From: Sulfuritalea sp. | GTDB taxonomy: Bacteria; Pseudomonadota; Gammaproteobacteria; Burkholderiales; Rhodocyclaceae | DNA: 64,000 nt | Direction of reading: 5' to 3' | NCBI GenBank assembly: GCA_016712985.1 | Contig: JADJQA010000002.1 | Location: forward strand, 62,001 to 126,000 | Part shown: positions 43,405-54,961 of the stretch, piece after piece | Layout: every line of letters begins with the position of its first letter | Position numbering within the stretch: position 1 is the stretch's first letter | Notes under the pieces: model-generated | Told to the model about the DNA's origin: nothing | Database searches by the model: none | Seen by the model: only the letters and a program-made list of their open reading frames with translations | Made by a program: the position numbers and the translations under genes

Positions 43405-45926
43405 CTACTGGGCGTTCGCCAGCACCTGCGCCACCGGCAGCCGGGTGGCCTGGCGCGCGGCAAAGCGGCTGGCAAAGATGCCCGCCAGCAGACTCAGCGC
43501 CGCGCCGGGCAGCACCTGCAGCCAGGGAATCTCCAGCTTCATGCGCCAGTGAAACGCCTGCGGATTGACCACATGGGTCAGGATCGCGCCGACCGCCACG
43601 CCACAGGCCAGGCCGATCACCAGGCCGATGCCGGCGATCATTGCGCCTTCGAACATCACGGCGCGGGTCAGCATCGCGCGGTCGAAGCCCAGCGCGCTCA
43701 GGGTGGCCAGTTCGCGCGCACGCAACCAGACGCCGGCCGCCAGCGTGACCGCCAGGCCGAACAAGCCAATCAGCATCGCGGCGGCCTCCAGCGCATAGGT
43801 GACGGCAAAGCTCTTGTCGAAAATCGACAGGCTCAGTTTGCGGATCTCGCCGCTCTCGGCCATCTCCAGGCCGTAATCGGCGGTGAATTTCGCCAGCCAG
43901 GTGCGCGCCGCGGCTTCCTCGCCGGGGCGCGGCCAGAGGGCCAGATCGGTGGGCTCGAACCTGCCGCCGAGCGCGACATAGTCGGCGGCACCGATCACCA
44001 CCGCGCCGAACTGGCGTGCATAGTCGCGCCACGTCCCGCCGATGAAGGCCTCGACCTCGCGCCCGAGCAGGGGCAGACGCAGACTCTGGCCGGGCGCCAG
44101 CCGATACAGTTGCTGCATCGGTTCGCTGATCCAGACCACCAGGCGATCCGCCGGCGCCGCGAGCACCGCCCCGGTGAAGGGCAGGCGCGCTGCCGCCTCC
44201 GCGCGGTCCAGTTCGCGCACCAGCAGCGCGACGGCAGGCCGTTGCGGATCGAGTGAAAGCGAAACGGCGGCGGAGCGCTCGACCTTCTCGAAGGGGGCCG
44301 CAGGCTGCGCCAGCGCGCCGAGCAACTCGCGCGGCAGCGGGACGCCCTTGCTGCGCACATACATCGGCGCGGGCAGTACCACGTCCAGCCACTGATCGAC
44401 GGCAGTCCGGAAGCTCGACACCATGGTCACCATGCTGACCGTCAGCGCGAAGCTGACGATCAGGCCGCTTGCCGCGACCTGCGCCATCAGCGGCGCCTGG
44501 ACGATGTTCTGCACGGCGATGCGCAGCGGCGCCGGCAGGCGCAGCCGGGCCAGCGCGCCGAAGACGATCTGCGTCACCGGGGGGGCCGCGCCAATTCCGA
44601 GCACCAGCACCAGCGCGATCGCGGCATAGCCGGCCAGCGGCAGGTCGAACAGCGCCGGCAGGCGCGTCAGGCCGATAGCTGCCAAGGCCACCAATGCCAT
44701 CGCTGCACCCTTCAGCCAGCGGCGCCGGCGCGGCGCGGCCCCGCCGGATGGCGGGCTTTGCGCGAAGCCGGTCTTCAGCGCCTGCGCCAGCGGCTGGATG
44801 CGATTCAGCCAGGCGGGGTACAGCGCGCCGGTCAGGCTGGCCGCGCAGCCCAGGGCAAAGAAGCCCAGCGCGGGGGCCGGCCGGGGCAGGATGGCCGGCG
44901 CGCTGCCCGAGAAGTAGCCGCCACCGAGGTCGCCGCCGATCACCTGGGTGAATGCCAAAGACATCACGTAGCCGAGAACCAGGCCGAGGCCGGCGCCCGG
45001 CACGCCGATGGCCAGGCCCTCCAGCAGGACCTGCCACAGGCGCAGGCGCGGCGACAGCCCGAGCACGCCGAGCAGCGCAAACTGCGTCGAGCGCTGCGCC
45101 ACGGCGGTCAACTGCGTGGCGAACACCAGGAAGGCGCCGGTCAGCAGGGCCACCAGCGCCAGCACGTTGAGATTGACGCGGTAGGCGCGCGAGACGTTCG
45201 AGACGCGTGCGCTGTCGTCTTCCGCGGCGCGCAGCGCCAGACCCGCGGGGAGGCGGCCAGCCCAGGCGCCCAACCAGTTGCCAACCCTGACGCCCGACGC
45301 CAGGCGCACGCGCCCTTCGCTGACCCCGCCGGCCGGCCCGAAACGCGCCTGCACCCAGGCAATGTCGGCCACCAGCAACAAATCATCGGGCCGCGCGGCG
45401 GGCAGGTCCCCGGCAATCCGCGTGCGCCAGTGGGTGTCGCCGCGGACCAGCGTGACGGCGTCGCCGGGGGCCAGCTTGAAGCGGGCCAGGAGTGTCGGCG
45501 AGGCATACACGCCGTCCTCGAAAACGCTGCCGCCGGCGACGCGGTCGCTCTGCCGCGGCAGCAGCTTGGGCGTCACTGCCGCGGCACTGAAGACATCCAG
45601 CCCGATCAGCTTGACCGCCATGGTGGCGTTGTCGATGCGCACGCGGGTTTCGATCACCGGCGCGATGATGGCCACGTCCGCGTCCCTGGCAATCTCGTTG
45701 ATCAGCGCCAGCGGCACCTGCCCGGCGCTGTCGCGCGGGGCGATCACGGCGTCCGGCTCGCCCTGCACGCTTTTCATCGCCTGTGAGAAATCCGCCAGCG
45801 CCGCCGCGTTGATCAGGTGGATGGCATAACCCAGCGCCACGCCGAGCGCAATCGCCAGCATCGACAAGGCGGTCGCCATCCGACGCGTCGTAAACTGGGC
45901 CCGCACCAGCCACCAGGCCAGGCGGA

Positions 45927-45930
<4 letters not shown>
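43405..45930 (-). CDS. FtsX-family ABC permease
   Basis: The 841-residue protein starts MIRLAWWLVRAQFTTRRMAT and has the FtsX/MacB layout: one N-terminal helix, a large periplasmic domain, a central helix cluster (VLALVALLTGAFLVFATQLT), a second periplasmic domain and three C-terminal helices (EGAMIAGIGLVIGLACGVAV). Such permeases work mechanically with a LolD-like ATPase to move lipids or lipoproteins. The start overlaps the ATPase stop by 4 bases. The frame is intact. Confidence 0.9.
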
Positions 45931-46589
<659 letters not shown>

Positions 46590-46708
46590 GGAGGCAATTC
46601 TACGGGGCTTGCCTGCCTTCCCCCCCGGCGCCCTGGTTATCGGCACTGGCGCTGGTAGCCGATGGGAACAGTCGGCGCCGGCGATGCGGCGGTAAGCATT
46701 CATGGCAA

Positions 46709-46787
46709 TTCATACCCCATAGCTTTCAATATCATGGGGTATGAGCGTGGTACATTCGAACCCCATAGTTTTCAATCGCGGGGTATG
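46709..46787. promoter_or_regulatory. Duplicated palindromic operator before the nucleotidyltransferase gene
   Basis: Site 1 has perfect 10-bp arms, CATACCCCAT (46711-46720) and ATGGGGTATG (46734-46743), around 13 bp. Site 2 (46755-46787) repeats it 46 bp downstream with weaker symmetry: TTCGAACCCCATAGTTTTCA then GCGGGGTATG. Site 2 ends two bases before the ATG at 46790, so a bound regulator would block initiation. No normal SD fits between. Confidence 0.75.
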
Positions 46788-46789
46788 CC

Positions 46790-47814
46790 ATGGCGAAACC
46801 GCTCTACCGTGCGCATGAACTGGCTTTCCGCACGCAGTATGCGGAGCTGAAAGAGCGCACCGTGGGCGCCGGCGAATTGCTGCCGGGCACGCCGGGCTCG
46901 CTCGCCCTGCGCGCCGGAAGCGGCCGGGCCTACTGGTACCGGGTCTTCTATATCGTCCCCCGCAAGGCCTCGGAAGAACTGGTCTGCAAGGAAGGCAACC
47001 AAGAAGCCCTGAATGCCACGCGCGAACGAATGGCCTTTGCCGAGTGGGCTGCCAAACAGGTGGCCGCCTTGCGCAAGCTGGAATTCCAGGTGGCCGACAA
47101 GGCGACCGCCCGGGTGCTGGTGGAACTGCACAACCAGCAGGCCTTCGAAGCCGGCCTGATTCTGGTCGGCACCCTGGGCTACATGGCGTGGCTCAATGAA
47201 CTAGGGGCCATCGCCGTCACTGCACGGACGCTGGACATCGACCTCGCGCGCCGGCAAGAGCTGAAACTGGCCGCACCACTGCCGTTTCTGGACACCATGA
47301 AAGGCACCGGCCTGCCCTTTGTGGCCGTGCCGGGTCTGCCTTCAACCGCACCGTCGACCTCCGTCAAACTGCCGGGCGTGGACGGACTGCGCGTGGATGT
47401 GCTGGCACCGGGCAGGGTTCTCGGCGCCGTCATCAATGTGCCGAGCTCGAGTGCGTGGCGCAGGCCATCCCCTACTATGACTATCTGCTGGTCGATACGG
47501 AACGTGGCGCGATGCTGGCGGGGGGACACTGCATCCCGCTGCGCCTGCCGCAAGCGGCGCGCCTCATCTGGCACAAGTTCTACGCCAGCACGCAGCGCCG
47601 CGGTTCCACGGAAAAAGCCGCCAAGGACATGCAACAGGCTCTGGTGCTGGGGGCCGTGCTGGCCGAGAACGACAGCTTTGAACTCAAGGATGCCTTTGCC
47701 GCGGTCCCGAAACCGATGCAGGCCCGCATCAAGCCGCTGCTGACCCTGCTGGCCGGCAAGGCAGAGGCTCATCCGGCACTGGTGGAGGTGCTGTACCAAT
47801 GTCTGGGTAGCTAG
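46790..47814 (+). CDS. GSU2403-family nucleotidyltransferase-fold protein (one frameshift)
   Basis: The first frame, MAKPLYRAHELAFRTQYAEL to GLRVDVLAPGRVLGAV, continues after one missing base near 47435 as VPELECVAQAIPYYDYLLVD, TERGAMLAGGHCIPLRLP, ending CLGS at 47812-47814. Corrected, it is ~342 residues and matches the nucleotidyltransferase-fold family that resembles AbiEii-type toxins. The fold part includes ILVGTLGYMAWLNELGAIAV and the acidic TLDIDLA. It stands alone, with a striking operator. A TA or abortive-infection role is inference. Confidence 0.7.
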
Positions 47815-47914
47815 CTACCAGGCCCTGGCAGCCGGCAAGCTCATCTGGTGAGCCTCTTGGTTTGTAACATCCCTTCACAGCTTTTTGTTGGACCAGTCCC
47901 AGGCGCGCTCACCG

Positions 47915-50900
47915 ATGCTCAAGCTCAGCTTCGCCAACCACTACGAAACCCTGCGTGACGAGTTGCTCTCGGCGGTCGCGAGTGGCCCGGCGTCGCCTTT
48001 TGCCGCCGAGCAGATCATCATCCCCAGCGCAGCCCTGCGTCGCGACCTGACGCTGTCCATCGCGACTCGTCATGGCGTCTGCGCCAACGTCGAGTTCGCC
48101 TACCTCGCGCAATGGCTCTGGCGCCAGATCGCCAACGTGGTACCCGGCATCGACTCCGAATCGCCGTTTGCGGCGCCGGTATTGGCCTGGCGGATTTTCC
48201 AGATCCTCTCGGATCCACAATTCGCCAGCGGATTCCCCAGGCTAGCCAGTTACCTGAACGCCGTCGATGCGGTGGCACGCCTGGATTTCGCTACCCGGGT
48301 CGCCTCGCTGTTCGAGCAATACATCACCTACCGGCCTGAATGGCTTGCCGCCTGGTCTGCGGGAAAGGCGGTTTCGATCAAGGGTGAAACAGCCAACGTC
48401 GCGGAAGACCAGGCGTGGCAGGCCGCGCTGTGGCGAACGATCACGTCGCAACTGGGCACCGAACGGGAGCATCCCGCCTCGCGTTTCCTCAAGACGGTGG
48501 AAACCACGGCAGGCGCAACTGACCGCTTCGGCTTGCCCGAAGCCGCCCATGTATTCTGTCTGCCGGCAATGCCGCCGCTCTACATCGACGTTCTTCAGCA
48601 GCTCGGCCGCTGGATGGATCTGCGGCTGTACGTACAACCCGTGCCGCGAGTTCTGGTTCGATATCGTCGACCGGCGACGACTCAGCTACATGAACGTGCG
48701 CGGCGAGACGGATTACCACGAGACCGGCAACCCGCTGCTGGCGGACTGGGGCCAGCAAACCAAAGCGCACATCGAGCTGGTGCTGGAACGCTCGGGTGAT
48801 GCGCCGGTCGATGACGGCGGATTCGCGGAACAGGCGTCCGACACCCTGCTCGCCCGACTGCAAAACACGGTCCTGAACCTCGTCGACATCGCCCCGGGTA
48901 GCCTGGTCACCGAACCCGGAGACCGCAGCATCGAGATCCATGTCTGTCATTCCCTCACCCGCGAACTCGAAGTGCTGCAGGACCAGCTTCTCGCCCTGCT
49001 GGCAGCAAGCAATCCATCCAATCCGCTGACTGCGGCCGACATCCTGGTCGTGACTCCCGACCTCGAAGCCGCCGGCCCCCTGATCGAGGCGGTATTCGGC
49101 AATGCGCCGCGCGAACGCACCATCCCGTTCGCGCTGACGGGCCGGGCGCGCAGCACCATCGACGAAGCTGCCCGCGCGTTCATCCAGTTGCTGACGGTCG
49201 CGACATCCCGCTTCACCGCGAGCGACGTGTTCGACCTGCTGCAGCAAGCGATCCTAGCCCGGCGCTTCGGCATTGGGACGGATGACCTCGACCTCATCCG
49301 TGACTGGATCACCAGTTCCGGCATCCGCTGGGCCCTCGACGGGAGTCATCGCGCCCAATACGATGTGCCCGGCGTCGATCGCCACAGTTTCGACGACGGG
49401 CTGCAGCGGCTGTTTCTGGGTTACGCCTTGCCCAAGGAAGCTGCGTCCGCCTGGCATGATCGCGTACCTGCCGGCGGAGTGGAGGGCGCGGAGGCCGTGC
49501 TGCTCGGCCGCTTTGCGCATTTCATCGATGAACTGGCACGCCTGCGCCGCAACGCGCGGCAGCCGAAGGCCGCAGAGGCTTGGAGAACGCTGCTGTTCGA
49601 CACGCTCGACGACTTCCTGGCCGCCGACAAGCACGACATCGACGATCTCGCCGAAGTACGCGATGCCATTCGCGAGCTCCACGGCAACATGGCTCGCGGC
49701 GGGGTCACGGAAAACCTGACGCTCGACGTGGTTCGCTCCGCGCTCGAGTCGTTGCTCGACGATCCCGCGCGTGGCGGCGTGCCCACCGGGAAACTGAGCT
49801 TCTCGTCGATCAGCAGCCTGCGCAGCCTGCCCTTCCGCGTCATCTGCGTCGTCGGACTGAACGATGGCGCCTTCCCGTCGGCGATGCGCCCGGCCGAGTT
49901 CGATCTGATGGCGCTCAGCCCGCGTCCCGGCGACCGGCAGCGCCGCACCGACGAACGCAACCTGTTTCTTGATCTGCTGCTGGCGGCTCGCGAAACGTTT
50001 TACCTGAGCTACACCGGTCGCAGCATTCGTGACAACGCGCCCCTGCCGGCGTCCATCCTGGTCTCCGAACTGATCGAACTTCTGGTGCCGGCCACCTGCA
50101 CCGATCCGAGCTCGCCACAGCAGCGCGACGAAGCCCGGCGTCGCCTCGTGCTCGAACACCCGTTGCAGCCGTTTTCGGCGCGCTACTTCGCGGCCGATAC
50201 CGATCCGCGCGTGCGCAGCTTCAATGCCGAACTATGCGAAGCCCAGCGGCAGGGGCTGGGTACCGCCCGCCAAGCGGCGGTGTCGTTGCCCGCCGATTCG
50301 GGCGAAGACAATAGCGATGACGATGGGGATGACGAAGCATCGACCGAATTGACAACCCGGTTTTTCAGCACCCCTCTTGCTGAACCGGGCGCAGAATGGC
50401 GCGACGTATCGCTTGACCAGCTGGTACGTTTTTTCAGGAACCCCTGCCGCTATCTGCTCCGTGAGCGCCTCGGGATTGTCCTCGGCCGTGACGAGGACGC
50501 GCTCGCCGATGACGAGCCCTTCCTGGCGGATTTCTCCGCGCGCACGGCGCTGGCCGAGCGGCTCCTTCCGCACTATCGTAGCGGCATGAGCGACGATGAC
50601 CTGCGCGTGCTTGCGCTGGCCGGCATCGAGTACCCGCCCGGCACCCTGGGGGCCTCGCTGATCGATCTTGAACTGGCGACGCTCAAGGGGTTCGCGATGC
50701 AGGTCACTGCCGCCGAAGCCTCGCCCTGCCTGCCGCCGTGCCACCGCACCTTGAGCTTCGACCTGGACGGCGAATCATGGCGACTCGCGGCGGCGTTTGC
50801 CGACCTGCGTTCCGGTGGCCTGGTCCGTCACCGCTACGCTGACACGCAACCCACCGACTATATGGAGGGCTGGCTCACCCACCTGCTCCTCTGTGCGCTC

Positions 50901-51263
50901 CGTCCCGATGAGGTCGCGCTCGAAACGCGCTGGATTTCCCGCAATGGCGAGTACCGCTTGCATCCCTGCGAAGATGGAAATGGAATTCTGCAAGAACTGC
51001 TGACGCTGTATCGGCGCGGCCTGCGCGAGCCGCTTCATTTCTTTCCGAAGTCCGCCTGGAAGTACGTCGCTAACGGAGAGAGTCTCTCCAAAGCGAGCGC
51101 CAAATGGCGGTCCACGCGCGACCGCCCCTGGGGAGAAGAGGAAGACCCGGCCTACCGGCTTGCCCTGCGCGGCGTCGACGACCCCCTCGACGAGGATTTC
51201 GAACAGTGCGCCGCGACGGTGTTCTCGCCGATGATGAACTGCATCGAGGACGACCGGCTATGA
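47915..51263 (+). CDS. recC: Exodeoxyribonuclease V subunit gamma (RecC), one frameshift
   Basis: RecC recognises Chi and splits the duplex in the RecBCD complex. It opens MLKLSFANHYETLRDELLSA, includes the family FCLPAMPPLYIDVLQQLGRW and later SFSSISSLRSLPFRVICVVG, LNDGAFPSAMRP. Near 48640 a one-base change moves it from one frame (LYVQPVPR) to the other (CREFWFDIVDRRRLSYMN). Corrected length is ~1116 residues, normal for RecC. The rest of the gene is intact and couples to recB by ATGA, so the shift may be a read error. Confidence 0.87.
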
Positions 51264-54200
51264 GCAGCATCCCTGACCTCGACGTGTTCCAGTGCGACCT
51301 CGACGGCATCAACCTGATCGAGGCATCCGCCGGTACCGGCAAGACGTGGAACATCTGCGGGCTGTACCTGCGCCTGCTGCTCGAACGCGGCTTCGACGTG
51401 CAGCAGATCCTGGTGGTGACCTTCACCAACGCGGCGACGGCGGAACTGCGCGAGCGGATTCGCACCCGGATCGTCGAAACCCGCGATTACCTGGTGAGCG
51501 GAATTGCTCCCGGCGGCGACCCGTTCGTGCCGACACTGGTAACCGGACTCGCGCAACGGCAGAACATCGCCGAAGACGACATGATCCGGCGCCTGGAGCT
51601 TGCGCTGCGCACCTTCGACGAAGCCTCGATCTTCACCATTCACGGCTTCTGCCAGCGCGCGCTGGGCGACAATCCCTTCGCCGCCGGCCTGCCGATGGCG
51701 ATGGAACTGATCCAGGACGACAGCGACCTGCTGATGGAGTCGGTGCACGATTTCTGGCGTCGCCACATTGCCGGCGATGCCCTGCCGGCGGAATTGATCT
51801 CCTTCATCATCGGCAAGAAAGACAAACCCGAGACCTACGCGCGTTTGCTCAAGCGGCACCTCGCCAAGCCCCTGGCCATTCCCCTGTGGCCCGACAACCT
51901 GGACGCGGAACCGGTCATCGACTCCGCCGCGCTGCGCGCCGCCTATGCCGACGTCCGCCGCCTCTGGACCGATCAGCGTGTCACCATCGCCGACTTGTTG
52001 ATCCGCTCGCTGGGTTCGCTAAACGGTACGACCTACAAGGAGGCGTCAGTAAGTGAGGGCGCAGCGCAGTGGGACGAACTGTTCCGCACCGCCGACCCGC
52101 TCGCCCCGCTCGACAAGTACCTTCGCCTGTATCGCGACTCCACCCTCGACAACCGCAAGAGAAAGGGGGCAACGCCACCGCGCCACCCGTTCTTCACGGC
52201 AGCGGAATGCTTCCTTGGCCTGCGCGAGACCATCGATGGCGCGCTAACCCTGCGTCGCCTGCGCCTGATCCGGACGCTGCTCGTCGAGGCCGGCGTCCGC
52301 CTGCGCCAGTCCAAGCATGCGCGTCGTGTCGTGTCCTTCGATGACATGCTGTTCAATGTTCATGATCGCCTGACCAATGGCAGCTATCCCTGGCTCGCCG
52401 CCTCACTGAAGGCGCGTTTCCCCGTCGCGCTGATCGACGAATTCCAGGACACCGATCCGCTGCAGTTCGAGATCTTCCGCTCGATCTACGGCGCCGCGGA
52501 CACGCCGCTGTTTCTCGTCGGCGATCCGAAGCAGGCGATCTACAGTTTCCGCCACGCCGACCTGCACACCTATCTGCGCGCCCGGCAGCAGGCGACGCAC
52601 GAGTCCTCCCTGGTCGCCAACCAGCGCTCAAGCCGCGAACTGCTCGCCGCCTTGAACGGGCTGTTTGCGGCCAATCCCCGTGTCTTCATGCTGCCCGGAC
52701 TCGACTACCATCCGGTCGAGTTCGGCGACAAGCCGCGCAACGAGTTCATCGACGACTCGGAGGCCAGAGCCGCGCTCCAGGTCTGGACGCTGCCCGGCAA
52801 CGACGACGGCCCGCTGCCGAAAAATAGTGCCCGTCTGGCGGTCGCGCAAGCGGTCGCCGCCGAGACCGCCCGACTCCTGCGCGAGGCCGGGGACAATCGC
52901 ATCCGCGTGGCCGGCAGCCCCTTGCGCGCCGGCGACATCGCCGTGCTGGTGCGCAGCCACGCCCAGGGCGGCGAGATGAAGCACGCCCTCGAAGCCCTTG
53001 GCGTCGGCAGCGTCGAGATATCGCAGGCCAGCGTGTTCCAGAGCACCGATGCCGAGGAGGTCCTGCGGGTGCTGACCAGCGTTCTGGAACCGACGCGCGA
53101 TCGCCTGCTGCGCGCCGCGCTGGCGACCGAACTGATCGGTTGTGACGCCGCCGCGGTCGAAGCCATCGCCGCCGATGAAGCCGCCCTGATGGAGCGCATG
53201 CTCCGCTTCAGCGACTATCGCGAACAGTGGCTGCGCCGCGGTTTCGGACCCATGTACCGCAAGCTCCTGGCCACCGAAAAGGTTGCCGGACGCATGCTGG
53301 TTCGTGCCGACGGCGAGCGACGCCTGACCAACCTCCTGCACCTCGGCGAGTGCCTGCACCAGGCGTCCGAGTCGCACCCGTCGCCGGAGGCGCTGTTGCG
53401 CTACCTTCGCATGCAGCGCAACGAGGACAGCGCGGATGAAGCGGCGCAGCTGCGCCTGGAATCCGACCAGAACCTGGTCAAGATCATCACCATCCACAAG
53501 GCCAAAGGACTCGAATACCCGATCGTGTTCTGTCCCTATCTGTGGGATGGCCGGACGAGCTTCGGCGGCACCGGCATCTATGGATCGGAATATCACGACG
53601 ATGCGGGGATGCCGGTCATCGACTATCGCGGCGACGCCATCGACAAGGATGAAGCGAACGGGATCAAGGCAAAAATCAAGCGCGAAAACACCGCCGAGTT
53701 TCTGCGCCTCATCTACGTCGCCCTGACCCGCGCCGTGCATCGCTGCTATCTGGTGGCGGGTTGCTACACGAACCAGTCCTTCGGCAACCCTTCGGTCACC
53801 GAGAGCACGCGCAGCATGCTGAACTGGCTGGTTGCCGGGCAGGGACACACGCCCGAGGAATGGTTTGCGGCGAAACCCACGCCGACCGAAATAGCGGCCG
53901 CGTGGGGGGCGCTCGCCGCGACGGCACCCGACTCGATCGATGTGTCGGGCCTGCCGCCAGACGCCGGCCTGCCGCTGAGCCCGACCCGGCCAGACCCGGC
54001 TTCGCTCTCCGCCCTGGCTGCGCCGGCCGCGATTCCGGGCGGCTGGCGCCTGAGCAGCTACAGCGGGTTGAGCTATGGCGCCATCAGCGAAAACGCCGCC
54101 AGCGACCACGATGCCCGTATCGGCTTGGCTCCGGCCGCGGCTGTCGCCCCCGCCCACATCGCCCCCGAGGATATCCTGCGCTTTCCGCGCGGGGCGGCCG

Positions 54201-54961
54201 CCGGCGAGTGCGTGCATGCCGTGTTCGAAGAGGCCGACTTCACCGACACCGGCACCTGGGACCGGGCCATCGCGCTCGCACTGGAGAACCATCCGCAATC
54301 GCTGCCGGGCGAACATCAGGCCGAGGGCCGCGAGCGCTTGCGCGCAATGCTGTGGCAGATGCTGGCCGACGTGACAGGCACTGAAATCCTTGACGGCTTG
54401 CGCCTCGACAGCGTCACCCGCCGGCGCCGGCTGAACGAACTCGAGTTCAACTTCCCGGTGCCCGATCTTTCCGCGACGGACCTGAACGGCCTGCTGTCGC
54501 AACTCGGCTATGCCGGACCGCGCCTGACCTTCAGCCGCCTCGAAGGCTATCTGAAGGGCTTCATCGACCTGATCTTCGAGCACCGGGGTCGCTTCTACAT
54601 CCTCGACTGGAAGTCGAATCACCTTGGCTACGCGAAGGCCGACTACGACGCCGGCCCGGTCGCGAACGCGATGGCCGAACACGGCTATCACCTGCAGTAT
54701 CTGCTGTATGCCGTCGCGCTCGACCGCTATCTGCAACGGCGCATCCCCGGCTACCGCTACGTGACCCACTGCGGCGGCGTGCTCTATCTGTTCGTCCGTG
54801 GCGTGCGGCCTTCATGGTGCAACGGCGACGGCAGCGCCGCCGGCGTCTACGCCCATGTCCCGCCGCACGAGGCGATCCTGCAACTCAACGCGCTGTTTGG
54901 TCAGCAGGGTACATCCTCGCTTGGGTCAACTGTCGACGGAGGTCACGCGATGAGCTGCTGA
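51260..54961 (+). CDS. recB: Exodeoxyribonuclease V subunit beta (RecB)
   Basis: The 1233-residue helicase-nuclease has Walker A EASAGTGKTWNI near residue 22, then VTFTNAATAELRERIRTRI, FTIHGFCQRAL, ALIDEFQDTDPLQFEIF, LVGDPKQAIYSFRHAD, and ITIHKAKGLEYPIVFCPYLW with RLIYVALTRAVHRCYLV. The C-terminal nuclease has YILDWKSNHLGYAKADYDA near residue 1112. The ATG overlaps the recC stop. Its last codons (..GHAMSC) run over the recD start. The frame is intact and family length. Confidence 0.95.
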   Translation: MSSIPDLDVFQCDLDGINLIEASAGTGKTWNICGLYLRLLLERGFDVQQILVVTFTNAATAELRERIRTRIVETRDYLVSGIAPGGDPFVPTLVTGLAQRQNIAEDDMIRRLELALRTFDEASIFTIHGFCQRALGDNPFAAGLPMAMELIQDDSDLLMESVHDFWRRHIAGDALPAELISFIIGKKDKPETYARLLKRHLAKPLAIPLWPDNLDAEPVIDSAALRAAYADVRRLWTDQRVTIADLLIRSLGSLNGTTYKEASVSEGAAQWDELFRTADPLAPLDKYLRLYRDSTLDNRKRKGATPPRHPFFTAAECFLGLRETIDGALTLRRLRLIRTLLVEAGVRLRQSKHARRVVSFDDMLFNVHDRLTNGSYPWLAASLKARFPVALIDEFQDTDPLQFEIFRSIYGAADTPLFLVGDPKQAIYSFRHADLHTYLRARQQATHESSLVANQRSSRELLAALNGLFAANPRVFMLPGLDYHPVEFGDKPRNEFIDDSEARAALQVWTLPGNDDGPLPKNSARLAVAQAVAAETARLLREAGDNRIRVAGSPLRAGDIAVLVRSHAQGGEMKHALEALGVGSVEISQASVFQSTDAEEVLRVLTSVLEPTRDRLLRAALATELIGCDAAAVEAIAADEAALMERMLRFSDYREQWLRRGFGPMYRKLLATEKVAGRMLVRADGERRLTNLLHLGECLHQASESHPSPEALLRYLRMQRNEDSADEAAQLRLESDQNLVKIITIHKAKGLEYPIVFCPYLWDGRTSFGGTGIYGSEYHDDAGMPVIDYRGDAIDKDEANGIKAKIKRENTAEFLRLIYVALTRAVHRCYLVAGCYTNQSFGNPSVTESTRSMLNWLVAGQGHTPEEWFAAKPTPTEIAAAWGALAATAPDSIDVSGLPPDAGLPLSPTRPDPASLSALAAPAAIPGGWRLSSYSGLSYGAISENAASDHDARIGLAPAAAVAPAHIAPEDILRFPRGAAAGECVHAVFEEADFTDTGTWDRAIALALENHPQSLPGEHQAEGRERLRAMLWQMLADVTGTEILDGLRLDSVTRRRRLNELEFNFPVPDLSATDLNGLLSQLGYAGPRLTFSRLEGYLKGFIDLIFEHRGRFYILDWKSNHLGYAKADYDAGPVANAMAEHGYHLQYLLYAVALDRYLQRRIPGYRYVTHCGGVLYLFVRGVRPSWCNGDGSAAGVYAHVPPHEAILQLNALFGQQGTSSLGSTVDGGHAMSC

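Noticed and set aside
42466..44256. 596-codon plus-strand frame opposite the Att-like genes
   Set aside because: Low-complexity, His/Gln/Arg-rich shadow of two clear membrane-export genes.
47455..47814. Separate small gene downstream of the nucleotidyltransferase
   Set aside because: Its sequence (AQAIPYYDYLLVDTERGAML) is the natural continuation of the upstream protein after one missing base, and it has no start signal of its own.
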